Below are positions 25,286 through 36,202 of a DNA stretch of 64,000 nt, piece by piece. A program made the position numbers and the translations under genes. The notes under the pieces were generated by a model that had not been told where the DNA came from, made no database searches, and worked only from the letters and a program-made list of their open reading frames with translations. Source of the DNA: Casuarius casuarius (lineage: Eukaryota; Chordata; Aves; Casuariiformes; Casuariidae); NCBI GenBank assembly GCA_003342895.1, contig PTFA01000194.1:1047124-1111123 (forward strand), in the 5' to 3' direction. Each line of letters begins with the position of its first letter. Position 1 is the stretch's first letter.

Positions 25286-27110
25286 TGTGTTGCCAGCTTT
25301 CTCTTCTCTTTGCATGGAGGCTCATAATCCCCGATCCAGCAAAGCATCTGAACACACTCCCAATTTCCAGCATATTCACTTACTGTGCCTGTTCACGGAG
25401 AATGAGACTCTGAACCTAGTATACTCTAAACATATTCAAGGCCTCTGAGGGGCTTTTTGAGGGGGACCTGACCTCCTTTCTGGCAGTGGCATGATAAGAG
25501 CAGAGCAAATCTAGACAATCCCAGTGGCCTATTCCTTTAAATTCCTCCCTGCCCACACTGGGATTTCCTGCACACTGGCTTAAATTCCCTGGAATAACAG
25601 TGAATTTCTTGAGCAACAACACTCCCTTCCTGTAGGGCATGAGGGATTTTCAAGTGCCAGGATGTAAGACACTATCTTTTGGTATTTTCAAGGTGGCAGC
25701 AAGCTGATGTCACATAAAAATGTGCAATATCAGCCCCCTGACCTCAGTGATTTCCTTCTTCCATACAAAGAAATCCTACACTCCTGGAAGCTCTGGGAAG
25801 TTCTCCCAGATGAGGGCAGGGGTGGGAATTTGTCCTGCCCCACCGATGACTTGAGGATTCAAATGCTCTTGGGCCCATGCGTTGGGTGTGATTTTCTAAA
25901 GGACTGATGGATTTGGCTGCTCTGCTTAGCTCACCTGAGCTCTTCTGTGTTCAGCAAGGTAAGGCAGAAAGATACAGGAGCCATCAAACTAGCCATTTGT
26001 TCTTTTGCTGCTGGTAGAAATATTTTCAGCTTGTTCCTGCTACTGCAGGGCAAATTCCAGGCTTTGCCCCAAAACCCGGTCCTGGCGCGACGTGCCGGTG
26101 AAGCAGCATTGTCACCTAGCAGGGACCTAGTGGCTCTTGAAGTGATGCCAACCCGTGGACACTTGTCTGGGAAATAACTCCAACCAAAACACCTCCCGCT
26201 AGCTTCCTACCCCTGGGGAAGGGGCAGCTCTGAATCAGGCGTTGTATAAGGGGAAAAGAAAGAAAAAACAAAACAGTCATCACCCAACCCATAGTTTCAC
26301 AGCTTGTAAAGAAAGGAGGAAAGCAATGCTCCTGCGCAGCGCCTGCTGCTGGGGAAAGGGACATGTGACCTGAGTTGCTTGGGTGGCCCCCAGGCTCCTG
26401 CACTGCAGGTAGAGAGGTGGCTTTAAAGGCTTCCCCAGGGAGATGCTGCCTGCCTTGCTGCTCCCCCACCCTCCAATATATCGCCCCTGAACAGGAGCCA
26501 GCATCTGCAAAACACCAGTCATTCAAGTCAACATCATTTGGTTACACAAATCCATCTCTGCTTCCAGGCTCCTGATAGAGTTTTCCTAGCTACAGCTTGG
26601 TCTCCTTCAAATGATCCGGTCCTTCCCAGAGGAAATAGAAAATAAATGGGAGGTGGTTGCATTGCTAGCAAGCGTTGCCTCCACATGACTAGCAGTTCTC
26701 ATGGCAACTGCACCCTCAGCTCCCGAGAAGCAGGGACCCTCATCAGACCACTCCATGACCCCTCATCTTTGACCTCACTGCAGCATTAGCACCAGTGTGC
26801 CATGATGAACTGCTCCCTGCCTACATTATTGTTACTGTCTCGCAGCAGCAACATCTGGTTTGCAAACCTGTGCAATATGCCAGCAAAATTAAACTCATCT
26901 ATCAAAAAAGCAACAATGAAAATCCAACAACGGCTAAAAACACCAATAACAACCCAACCCCAGGCTGAGTTGTTATGTTACAAATGAGGTAGTGAGGACT
27001 GACCCTTCTTGAAGCAATTCTGTTTGAAACCATGCTACACATAGGCTGAGTAAAGACATGGTCCTACAGAAGCCAAATCTTCCCTGGTCTCTGATGAGAC
27101 TATCTGTACA
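25286..27110. other. Proximal intron DNA, no element recognised
   Basis: The sequence directly upstream of the terminal exon shows no repeat family, no second exon and no long meaningful frame. Overlapping chance frames of 60-136 codons occur on both strands. Confidence 0.55.
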
Positions 27111-27607
27111 GGGAAAACTCAACAAACTAGGAACATTCAGGTTGGAGAAGCGACAACATGAGGGGTGTGAGAGAGCTCTCTAACATCCTGAATGACATAA
27201 AGACGTAAAGGGAATCACTTTTGACAAGAGAAGAAGGATGGAAGTAGGTTGAAAAGCAGCATAAGGAAGGCCTTTGCTGAACAGATACATAATTTGGTGG
27301 TGGAATTTGCTGTCATCTGACGTTACAAAGGCCAAAAGCGTAAACAGTTCAGAACCAGACCGGACAAATTCATGGTGGATGAAATCAGTCAGTGGCAATG
27401 AAACATGATAGTCCCAGAGACTCTTCAGACTTGGAGAGTCCGTAACCCCTATAAGCTGGGGCAGATAAGAGGAGAAGGACCTCCTACAAATCATCTGCTT
27501 TCTTACACTTTTCTCTAGACATCTGATACTGGCCACTATCTGGAAGAAGAGTCTGGGCTAGATGTCTCTTTGGTCTGGTCCCCTACAGCTGTTTGTACAT
27601 TTTTATG
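27111..27607 (+). mobile_element. Old CR1-family LINE, 3' end (5'-truncated)
   Basis: The plus strand follows the 3' end of the old amniote CR1 type I remember from turtles and birds: an ACTAGGAACATTCAGGTTGG block, a GAGGGG block, the AGGCCAAAAG and AATTCATGGTGGAT blocks, then ACTGGCCACTATCTGGAAGA, GGGCTAGATG, TTTGGTCTGGTCC and a terminal TTTTTATG. Block order and spacing agree over about 500 bases with scattered substitutions and small indels, so the copy is ancient. Reverse transcriptase is not present. CR1 is the dominant LINE of birds and reptiles. Confidence 0.8.
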
Positions 27608-28670
27608 CCCAGAGTGGTCTCATGAATGACTTTTCCCCCCACATGCCCTAAGCCCACAACTCTCAGGTACTGCGTTGGTCCCTGCTGGTTTAGAAGCCCT
27701 GGCAGGACTGCATCTTCTGGAAGCACCTGAACCCCCGAAAGCATGAACGAACCAGGCTGTAGCCCCATTCCCCTGTTGCCTGCCAGCTCAGCATGTGCAG
27801 CTCCCTGCACAGACAACAGCAGTCGTGCGGCACAGTCCTGCACTTGGGCTGTAGCTGTCTTCTGCATATGGGAATTTATGCAATGAACAGAGAATAATAA
27901 GGGATTGTGAGGGAGGGAAACCACAGCCACTGCAAGTGAGAACCCCCCACGCACTCCAACCGCAGTGACCGGATTTTAGCAGCTCCTTGTGATGTAGTTA
28001 TGATGCAGAAAGTGAGGGAGAAGGAAGAGCTAAAGTGTCAAGAGCAGCTGACGACAGAGGAACTGTAGCTACTTGAAGGCAAAAGGGAAAGTGTCTGTTT
28101 TAAGTCACATTTTAACAGGGTATGAAATTAGTGACAGAGAGAGAGACAACTGGGTCTAGCCCTCCATTAGGAGTATGTCCGCTGTACCATGAGGATGTGT
28201 GACTGTATCATCACCCAGCTTTGAAAATGTGAGTCTTTGCTGCTCCTGGGAAGTAGTGAAGTGCAATTACTGCCCTTCCATGGTTGGGAGTTACCTGCAG
28301 CTGTGGCTGTCCTCATCAGTGGTGAGAAACCACAGGCCCAGGCATGAGTCATTTGACCAGGTTAAGATTTTTGCATCAGGCACATCCAGAGTGCACATGG
28401 CCTCATCTCTCATGGCTGTACTTGGAGCTTGGGTGGAGGCAGCCTCAACCTGCTGGCAGTCCTTTCTGGAGCCAGCCTGGTGGCCTGAGGCCAGGCTTGC
28501 TGCCTGCTGCTCCTCAAAAGCTTGCAGAGGATGTCTAATGCTGCTTTCTCTTTTCCTAAAATGTACTTTGGAGACCTCCATCCAACCAAGGGCCAGATGG
28601 ACCAGCCCTGCTCCAAGCCCCATTCAGGTGTGCCGAGGACGAGACCTGCCTAGCCCACAGGAGTGCTCTT

Positions 28671-28844
28671 AGAATCACAGAATGGCTGAGGTTGGAAGAC
28701 ACCTCTGGAGATCATCTAGTCCAACTCCCTTGCTCCAGCAGGGTCACCTAGAGGAGGTTGCCCAGGACCTTGTCCAGACGGCTTTTGTATATCTCCAAGG
28801 ATGGAGACTCCACAACCTCTCTGGGCAACCTATTCCAGTGTTCT
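28671..28844 (-). mobile_element. CR1 LINE 3' end, 5'-truncated avian type
   Basis: On the plus strand this is the complement of the classic bird CR1 tail: AGAATCACAGAATGG, GAGGTTGGAAGACACC, TCTGGAGATCATCTAGTCCA, AGCAGGGTCACCTAGAGG, TTGCCCAGGACCTTGTCC, ATCTCCAAGGATGGAGACTC and CTCTCTGGGCAACC. The element's 3' end (left edge) finishes in two ATTCTGTG-like octamers, the usual CR1 terminus. Only about 175 bases remain, typical 5' truncation. Low divergence from the remembered consensus marks it as younger than the copy at 27.1 kb and points to a bird host. Confidence 0.95.
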
Positions 28845-29724
28845 CAGGGATGTGCATGCCCTCGCATCCAGCACGCTACCAGGTAGCATGGCTGCCCCTT
28901 TTTGGGATGCACGCAGCCAGAAGTAGTGACATTTTTTTCAGTCTTGCCATTTGGCCCTGAGCTCCACCATTGCCGCAAGTGGGGAGACCAGGCAGCATGA
29001 TGACAAGGAGACTTTGTCGCAGATCTAGAAACCTGAGGATGGGGACAGGGTGAGGAGAAGCGCTAAAGCCATGAAGGTGGAAGTAGGAGAGATGGGCAGT
29101 GATTCATGGAAATACTGAGTCCTTCACTGTGGGAGCAGAGCCCAGGCGTAAGGGAGTGTGCTGCACTGATGCCAGGATAGCAGGGCTAATTGCTGCCATT
29201 TGTTAATACAGCAGTCCTTTAATGAGCCCAGTAGTGGTACGCTGTCCCAGGGGGCTGTACGATAACGCACATTTACTGCCCCATTGATGAGCAGCTAGTC
29301 GCCCAACAGGAACCCAGAGCAGGCGTACATGAGGCAGGCACCAAACGCCTATTGGCTCTTTCTGCAGCCTCAGGCTGATGGCTCCAAAGCAAGGCACCTT
29401 CTCCAAAAAAGAGGACCAAGCAGTGGTCAGGCAGGGATGCCCCAGCTGAGCCCCACAGGACTGCAAAACACAGCCTCCTGCCACTGTGCTTATCACTGCT
29501 GGGCAGGAGAAGGAGCCTTTGAAACGGCAGCCTGGCACAGCGCTACCTCCTGTTCGGGTTTTGCTATCCGCTGTGTCTTCCTAACGAGGAAATTAACCCT
29601 TTTTGTGGCCAGAGCCTGCAACACAAAGGCTTTCTTCAGCGGTGAGGAATCAATGCGCACCTCTCCTGCCAGCATTGGCAGGAAAAAATGCACCAGGAGC
29701 CACTGGGAATGTGCTGCCACGACT

Positions 29725-30015
29725 TTTGGGAGATTAATTAATTACAAAGGGCATCTTTCACGGATGTAAACAGTTGCCTGGAGGCCTCCCCGGACTAATG
29801 GCATCTGGGTTTTATTGCAAAAGAGCCACTTGAAAAGATGAGAACCACAAAAATGTTTTTGGCAAGAGCAGTCACCAGTAGGCCCTGCCAGAATAAATGG
29901 ATGCTGTTATTTTAATTTTAGTAGAGCTTGGGGCTTTATTTAATTACTTAATAGGAGAGGAAGACTTTCCTCAAAGGGAGCATTTGGGCTATGCATGCAT
30001 ATTCATATTTGGCCT
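29725..30015. promoter_or_regulatory. Candidate conserved regulatory element (AT-rich, homeodomain words)
   Basis: An AT-rich island inside GC-rich intron. It holds ATTAATTAATTAC (29733), TTTAATTACTTAATA (about 29939), AATAAATGG, GGGTTTTATTGC and ATGCATGCATATTCAT (29991). The density of TAATTA- and POU-like words and the lack of repeat character resemble vertebrate conserved non-coding enhancers. Conservation itself cannot be tested here. Confidence 0.3.
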
Positions 30016-33000
30016 TTTTCAAGTCTGCACTTTCTCCTCCTGTGGCACGTGAGAGGGACCATTCTCAGCATGGCCCTGGGACTGCCGCATGCAGACGAGG
30101 CCACTGGAGTGTAGTGAAGAGGGCTGCTACTGCAGGCAAGCGTGCGCCCCACTGGCTACGCATGCTGCCCATGGGATGCTCCGGGTGCCCATGAAGGTGT
30201 CCTGCCTCCCTGCCACCACTCATCCCCCTTGGAACGCCATTTCCCTGCTTGCACAAATTACTTTCAGCGGTGTAGTGTGGGCATGAGCTCACTCTCTCCT
30301 TTCATTTATAGGGGCTTCCTGGGATCTCTGGGGCCAACAGCCCCAGCCAGGACCACCAGAGTGGAGAAGGTGTTCACGTTGGTAAAGCAACAGTTTGGAT
30401 TTATGCAGCATCTTCCCTCTGAGTTGCTGCAAGCAAACCCCCAGGTGCTGGGTAAGGAGGGAGAGGCCCAGTTACACCAGCTGCTGCCCCGAGTGCCTCA
30501 CTGGGTATGGTAATTTTGTGCTAAACCCCAGCTGTTTGCAGGTCCCAGCAATACACAGGGTGCTGCTGAGGGATTTTCTGGGGTGCCTTGGTGTGTGAGC
30601 ACTTGAAAGCTGCCCTGAAGTACCTGAGGTCACATGCAAGCGTTCCAGGAACAGCCTAGCCCTATTCTGGCTCCCCAGACAGGCAATGCAGGAAAGTGGG
30701 GCTATCCTCAGACACTCCCAGTATAGGAATTGATCTTTGGTGTCATGGTTATTATTGCTTTTATCTCTCCTTATTAACTGTACAATGATATCTACAAAAA
30801 TCTTGCAGAAGTTCCTAAGTTTCCCAGGCGAAGCAGGATGTTGGTTCAACCCCAGACCAGGGCATCCCAGTCCCCAGAGACTCCACCTTCCCTCAAGTCC
30901 CCATTCTTAGCAAGAGTATAATTCTGCGGAGAGCATCACTTTATGTCAACAAACTAAAGTTACGTGTCGGGCTCATTTCTCACAAGCCTGAGCACCCAAG
31001 AGTCGAGTGTTCCTGAATGTTCAGCTTGTGAGAAGTCCTGCAATGACATGTGCTGCTGGCGTTGGCCACCAGCCCCTGGCGGGTCCCTCCTTGGCACTGC
31101 CAGGGGCTGGAAAACTTGTTAAAACAGCTGATTTGCCTCAGGTGATTTGTGCTGCTGCTTCTTTCTTTTTGCCCCACAACTGCAAGCTTAGCAATAAAAC
31201 AGGCAGAAGCATTAGTTGTGTAACAAATGAGATCTTGCGGGGTGACAGCCTGTTTCACACGGAAGAGGCAGCCCCACGGCCACTGTGTCTTTCTCGCAGA
31301 GGTCATAGCTGGTATTGGCGCTCGGTGCAGAAAACTCAAGGTGGGATTGCTTTTTCAAATCAAGCTGTTGGAACAACCTGTCTCCTGCCTCAGGACCTCC
31401 TGGGCTCCCCTACAGCATGCAAGGCGTGAGGAACAGCCATGGATGGACTTGTAGCAAGTGTTTCCCACATAAATCTAGTGCAGATCTCTCCCGGAGGGAA
31501 GCTGAAGTTGGAAGATAAAGGCAGCTCTTCCCCAGGCCGCCATGCCTCATGCCTTTTCAGCCCAGAGCAATAAATAAAGCTGCTGTGATTACAGCTATCA
31601 GCTCCACGCCAGTCTCTGTCCTCTAGTAAAACCTGCCCCCATCATGTATCTGAAGGCAGGACTCATCTCGGCTAGTTTTAACCCCTGGAAGGTAAGTGTC
31701 TGGTTGTACAGATCCCTTGGGAGGGCTGTTCATCCTCCCGGCTTTCAGATGTAATGAATTGCCATCTGAAGGTGCCTGTCTCCCTCAGCTGTCTGTTGAA
31801 AGAGCCTAGACGACCAGTTTAGACTAAACCCCTGACTTAAAGATGTCTTGAAGTTAAGCATGATGAGCTTCCTCTTACCTCCAGTGCTGGAAAACAAAGC
31901 TCAGTCTCTCCCTGGCACTCCAAGCACGGCTCTTTTATCAGCTGACTGTCTAGGCTGAATTTATTGAAGTGATCATCTAGCACAAGATGTGCCAGGCCAA
32001 TGACACAGGCAGTAGTGATGCTGTCTGTCACCTCCTCCTCCCCACGCTGCTGCTGGCACCAGCAGGCCCTGCCAGTGCCCTGGTCGATGCAAGCTGCCTA
32101 GTGCAAGGCACCAGTCTCCAGGGACTCGCACCCTGCTTCATCTGAGGATGCTGCCAGGTCTCCCCCGAGTCATCTGCAGCATGAAGGTAAGCTGGGGCAC
32201 TGCAATTGCAATATAAGCGAGGTGGAGGAACATAATGAGACTTGGCTGGGACCACAACAGGGGTGTCGAGCTAGCAGCAGTGAAGGTCCACAATGTCTAC
32301 GACAGAGCATGGAAACACTCAACGTGAAGCTACCTGGCCCTGCTGCTGGCAGTCGCTGGACACAGACCCATGCCTGGGTGAGTCCAGCTGCACATTTCCT
32401 CCAAGCCTTGAGCTGTAACAAAAGGCACGGCCAGGACCTCTGCGCTGCAGCGTGGTGGCACGGGGGCACTGCCAGTGCACCTAACCCCCCTGCCCCGTGC
32501 GCTATGCTGGGTTGGTGCAACAGCCGCATGTGAGAAACAACGTGCCTTATCTAAGGCCACTGTAGGAAATGGTGGTAAAGCCTACCACATCGCGTAGCTC
32601 CATGCTGCAGCCAAACCACGAGGCTCTGGGAGGGATGGCAACCCAGAGGGGGCCGAGAGCCCCTCGGGGAGGGCAACTACGGCCACAGCTGCACAAAACA
32701 CTCAAGACTCCCTGCACCTCTCTCCTGGGGATCTCAGCTGCTCTGCAGCATCCCGCTTGGCTGCAGCGGGGCTGGCATGGTGCTGGCTCCATCTCGTTGT
32801 CCCCTGCAGCAAAGCCCCCTTTTCCTCTGCAGATGACCTGGGCAGGGGAAGGACGGGCCAGCATGCTCGGGAGCACGTGCTGCAGGGCTTTTTGGCAGCC
32901 CCACAGGCCGAAGCTGCTGTTTATGCTCCTCTTTGGCCTGGTTCCCACTGAGCTGGCCACAGCCCCGAAAGGGCACGCAGGCCGTGAGCTATCAGCCAGA

Positions 33001-35032
33001 CACACGATGGGAATGAAGCAAAACCACGAAGCCTGACTTTCACACAGCCTGTTCACGCAGAGCTGGCTGTCTCGATGGTGCAAAGCCATACAGACTCCGG
33101 TGACTTAAATATCAGGATCTCTGGGTCACACAGGCTGCAAGTCTCACTGCAACTATGAGAAAGCAGAAACATAAGGGCACTGCTCACCTCAAGACACATC
33201 AGCAGCCCCGGGCTGAGGGCACCTTGCTGCCTAAACAAGGGACCGCTCCACTCACCTCCAGCCTTTTCCAGCTTAGCAATGAGCCTAAGCTGCTGCTCCA
33301 GGCACTGGGCTACATGCAAAGAAACTGGGGGGCAGGAAAGCCCTCAGGCAGGTGTTAGAGCAGCTAAGGAGTCTCCCTGGGATAGTGCCCCAGACCTGAA
33401 ATTTCTGTCTTTTTGTGCAAGGGGGGGCAGAGCCGAGGAGCCATGGAGCCCGGCCACACACGACAAACCTGCAGCGGCACAGCGGGGAAGCAAAGCTGAG
33501 GGGGACATAGTTCCCTTGCTTTAGGTCAGCTGTCACTGAAAGCAATAATAAATGTCATAGATCAATTGTCAAAGAAGAGCCAGGGCTGTTTTTTCCAAAG
33601 CGAACGGCATTTCTAGTGCAGCAATGGAAACTGGCATTTCCTTCTTTATTTCTTCCACCACTCCTGCAAAATTATAATATGAACCTGCCATTTCTGCAGC
33701 ACCTGCTCCCATGAAGGACGGTCCCAGCCCCACGCTCCCGCAGCACCGCCAGCCCCAGGGTGGCATCAGGCCGTGGCAGCCACACAGCCAGGCTGCACAA
33801 CGGCAGAGGCAGAAAGTACCCAATGCACCAGTGCCCTCCCCTTTGGATTTGAAGTGGCCAGGTCGGAAAGGAGCATGCAGGGAAATATGAAGTGATCCTG
33901 GATCAACGCAGAAGGTCAGCAAGGAAGACCCACGCAGGGAAGCTGCTCAGCTGCTGCCTGGCCCAAAACACACGGTCAAGAGGAGCCGAAAAGCACCCCC
34001 CCCCCTGCATGATCACATTGGACCGACAAGCACTGCCCCAGAGATATCTGCACGCTCCTGTATGCATGCCCGGGCTCATGGCTGTCTTGAATTTAGGCCA
34101 ATTTGCAGAGGAGTGGCGCAAGTGTGCAGCTGTGCCCTGGGGGGCCCTTTCCCGCTGAGGTGGAGCAGAAACGGAGCCGTTTGGCAGTGAGGCAGGACGG
34201 CAACTCGCCTCGTCTCCCACCTTCACCCAGGGCACGTGCTTGCGTGGGCGGGTGCAGGAGCTTGAGTGCATCAGGGCCTCAGAGCCATCCCGCTGCAGTC
34301 CTCGCTGCCCCACCAGCACCACCTCGACGCACCACCTCGATGCAACCCCAGCAAGCCAGCCCCAGCCCATCACCCTGCTTACGGTGCTGCCTCCGAGGCC
34401 ACATCCTCAGCCCTTCCTCACTCTTTGCCCTGCTTAATGCTGTGGCCAACTTAAAAAACTGGACTAATCCCAATTCAGTGGGCGCAGCTTGTCTTGGTTT
34501 TAGCAGGCACAACTGTATCATGTATTGACACACAGGCAGCGGAGTGGGAAAGAGAGTTTCTTGAGGTGGCAAGCTGCATTTTTTTAAGGAAGTACCACCA
34601 AAGAAGTCATTGCAGAAAAGCCGTATCACAGAAACAGTTTCCAGAAAGCCCACCAGCTCAGCATCATCTTGAATTCCACAGAAGAGCCCTTCCTGCAAGC
34701 AACAGCCAAATCTGCTCCCACAAATGTACCATGGGGAGGATTGGAGACTCTCCCACCAGCAAACACCCCATCCCAGGTTGCCCCGGCAGGGAGCTGTGGG
34801 GCTGAGCACCGGCCACTGTGCACCCGTGCTGCATCGATGCTGCCATTACGGCTACTGCCTCTCCATCCACGATAAGGTTGTGCGTAGCCAGCGTGGTTAA
34901 AAATGAAACCTGCTTGTTAGCACTGAATTATCCAGTATACGTAAGGAGGAGGAGATAAAACAAAACACTTTCCCTTTGCCTCTGGGCGCCAGCAAGGTGC
35001 TGGCTTCAGGGACCCCACTCCATCAGCCGCTG
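30016..35032. other. Intron DNA, GC-rich, no gene recognised
   Basis: No repeat family or exon was identified. Many overlapping frames up to about 180 codons appear on both strands because stop codons are rare in this GC-rich DNA. None has a family motif, and paired frames on opposite strands have equal length, as expected of chance. Confidence 0.55.
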
Positions 35033-35212
35033 ATGAACCCAGCACTGATCGTGATGGGTGCTGGCGCTCTCCTACCCTTGATTCGCATTTTAGGGGGGTT
35101 CCTGCCTCTTTTGCTTCTGTGCTGCCTTTTTTATCTCGAGTATTATGTGACTGACAAAGATGCTATTACTGCACTAGTGGAACAGATCAGAGAGGGAAAA
35201 TTAACTGCCTGA
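35033..35212 (+). CDS. Small ORF: 59-residue single-pass membrane-type peptide, unrecognised
   Basis: An ATG-started frame encodes a 59-residue peptide. A hydrophobic segment runs from about residue 5 to 33 (Leu/Ile/Cys/Gly-rich, one Arg at residue 18). It is followed by Tyr-Tyr and a polar, helix-prone tail with acid/base alternation (TDKDAITALVEQIREGK) ending Leu-Thr-Ala before TGA. That order (short N-terminus, one membrane span, amphipathic soluble tail) is what small integral membrane proteins look like and is unlike neighbouring chance frames. A pyrimidine-rich run ending in CAG (about 34965-34993) could serve as an acceptor, and the frame is open upstream of the ATG for 19 more codons. 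The strand is opposite to HS3ST3. I recognise no family; it may be a chance frame. Confidence 0.25.
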   Translation: MNPALIVMGAGALLPLIRILGGFLPLLLLCCLFYLEYYVTDKDAITALVEQIREGKLTA

Positions 35213-35589
35213 TGGGGGCTTATTTCACCTCTCCAAGCACAGAAATGCTGCCAACTCAGGCAAATGAGATGGTTTCCTCAGCGTACTGGAGCTGTGCAAA
35301 TGGAGCTGTCATGCTCAAGGACACCCCGACATGACACTTAGGGGCCCCTGGCATTTCCCAGCCAGACTTGGAGGCCTTTGAGCAGGATTTCTGACTCCAG
35401 GGTGGTGTGATCAGCACGCATGTGGAGTCGCGCGCGCACCCGCTGTTGCCTCTCTTGTTGCCGCTACGTGACTGACTGATCCCTGGTTTGGGCAAAAGGC
35501 CTCCCCTCACTTAGTTCATCCCACAGCTGGCAGTCCTGGGGCACAGCCAGCAGAAACCGGAGCTTTCCCCAGCAGGAGAAGAAGTAGGA

Positions 35590-35612
35590 TGGGGAAACTG
35601 AGGCACAGCAAG
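35590..35612 (-). mobile_element. Possible short MIR-like SINE remnant
   Basis: GGGGAAACTGAGGCACAG on the plus strand equals the complement of the conserved MIR core segment (CTGTGCCTCAGTTTCCCC). The flanks do not extend the match clearly, so it may be coincidental. Confidence 0.3.
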
Positions 35613-36147
35613 CACCGGGGCTTCATGAGGCCTCATGCCCCCATAGCATGTGTTGCTACCTGTGCTAGTTACTGCATCCACTAGCAAGTTGTCTTCGTCC
35701 CTTTTGGGCTCCTCTCCCCTCCCCATTTCTCTTTTTCTTCCAAATTGTTGAAGCAGCAAAATTTCCTTAAAATTCCAGCCTGCTAGGACAAGCGATTCCC
35801 TCAGGCCCACGCTCCCAGAAGTGCCATTACAGCACATACAGCACCAGACATGATGTTGAAAAGAAAGATGCTCTGGCACAAGTGACAGCTTATTGTAACC
35901 AGTGCCTTTTATGTATACATAAGTAAAAAAAAAGTGCTTCCTTTAAGATCTGAACCTGTGCCTCCTATTAGGCTGCTGTGTCTCCTATCAGTGACTCTGT
36001 GCTGGCCTGAAAGAACTAGCAAGGCTCTAAAGGCTCTTTGATGAACTATGAGGGCATGTCTGAGTTACTTGAGCCTACGCTTTGCCTTCCTTTAGATGTC
36101 AGATGAAATCAATAAATGGAGAAATACATTCCTGGCATTTAAAAAAA

Positions 36148-36202
36148 NNNNNNNNNNNNNNNNNNNNNNNNNNNNNNNNNNNNNNNNNNNNNNNNNNNNN
36201 NN
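36148..36202. other. Assembly gap (55 N) flanked by A-runs
   Basis: Fifty-five undetermined bases with seven A on the left and six A on the right. The second gap in the window has the same size and the same flanks, so 55 is probably a placeholder or estimated length at an unresolved poly-A or A-rich repeat. Frames crossing it are artefacts. Confidence 0.97.

Noticed and set aside
24717..25347. Other frames overlapping the HS3ST3 exon on both strands
   Set aside because: Shadows of the true coding frame; they contain Arg/Pro-rich nonsense typical of alternate frames of a GC-rich exon.
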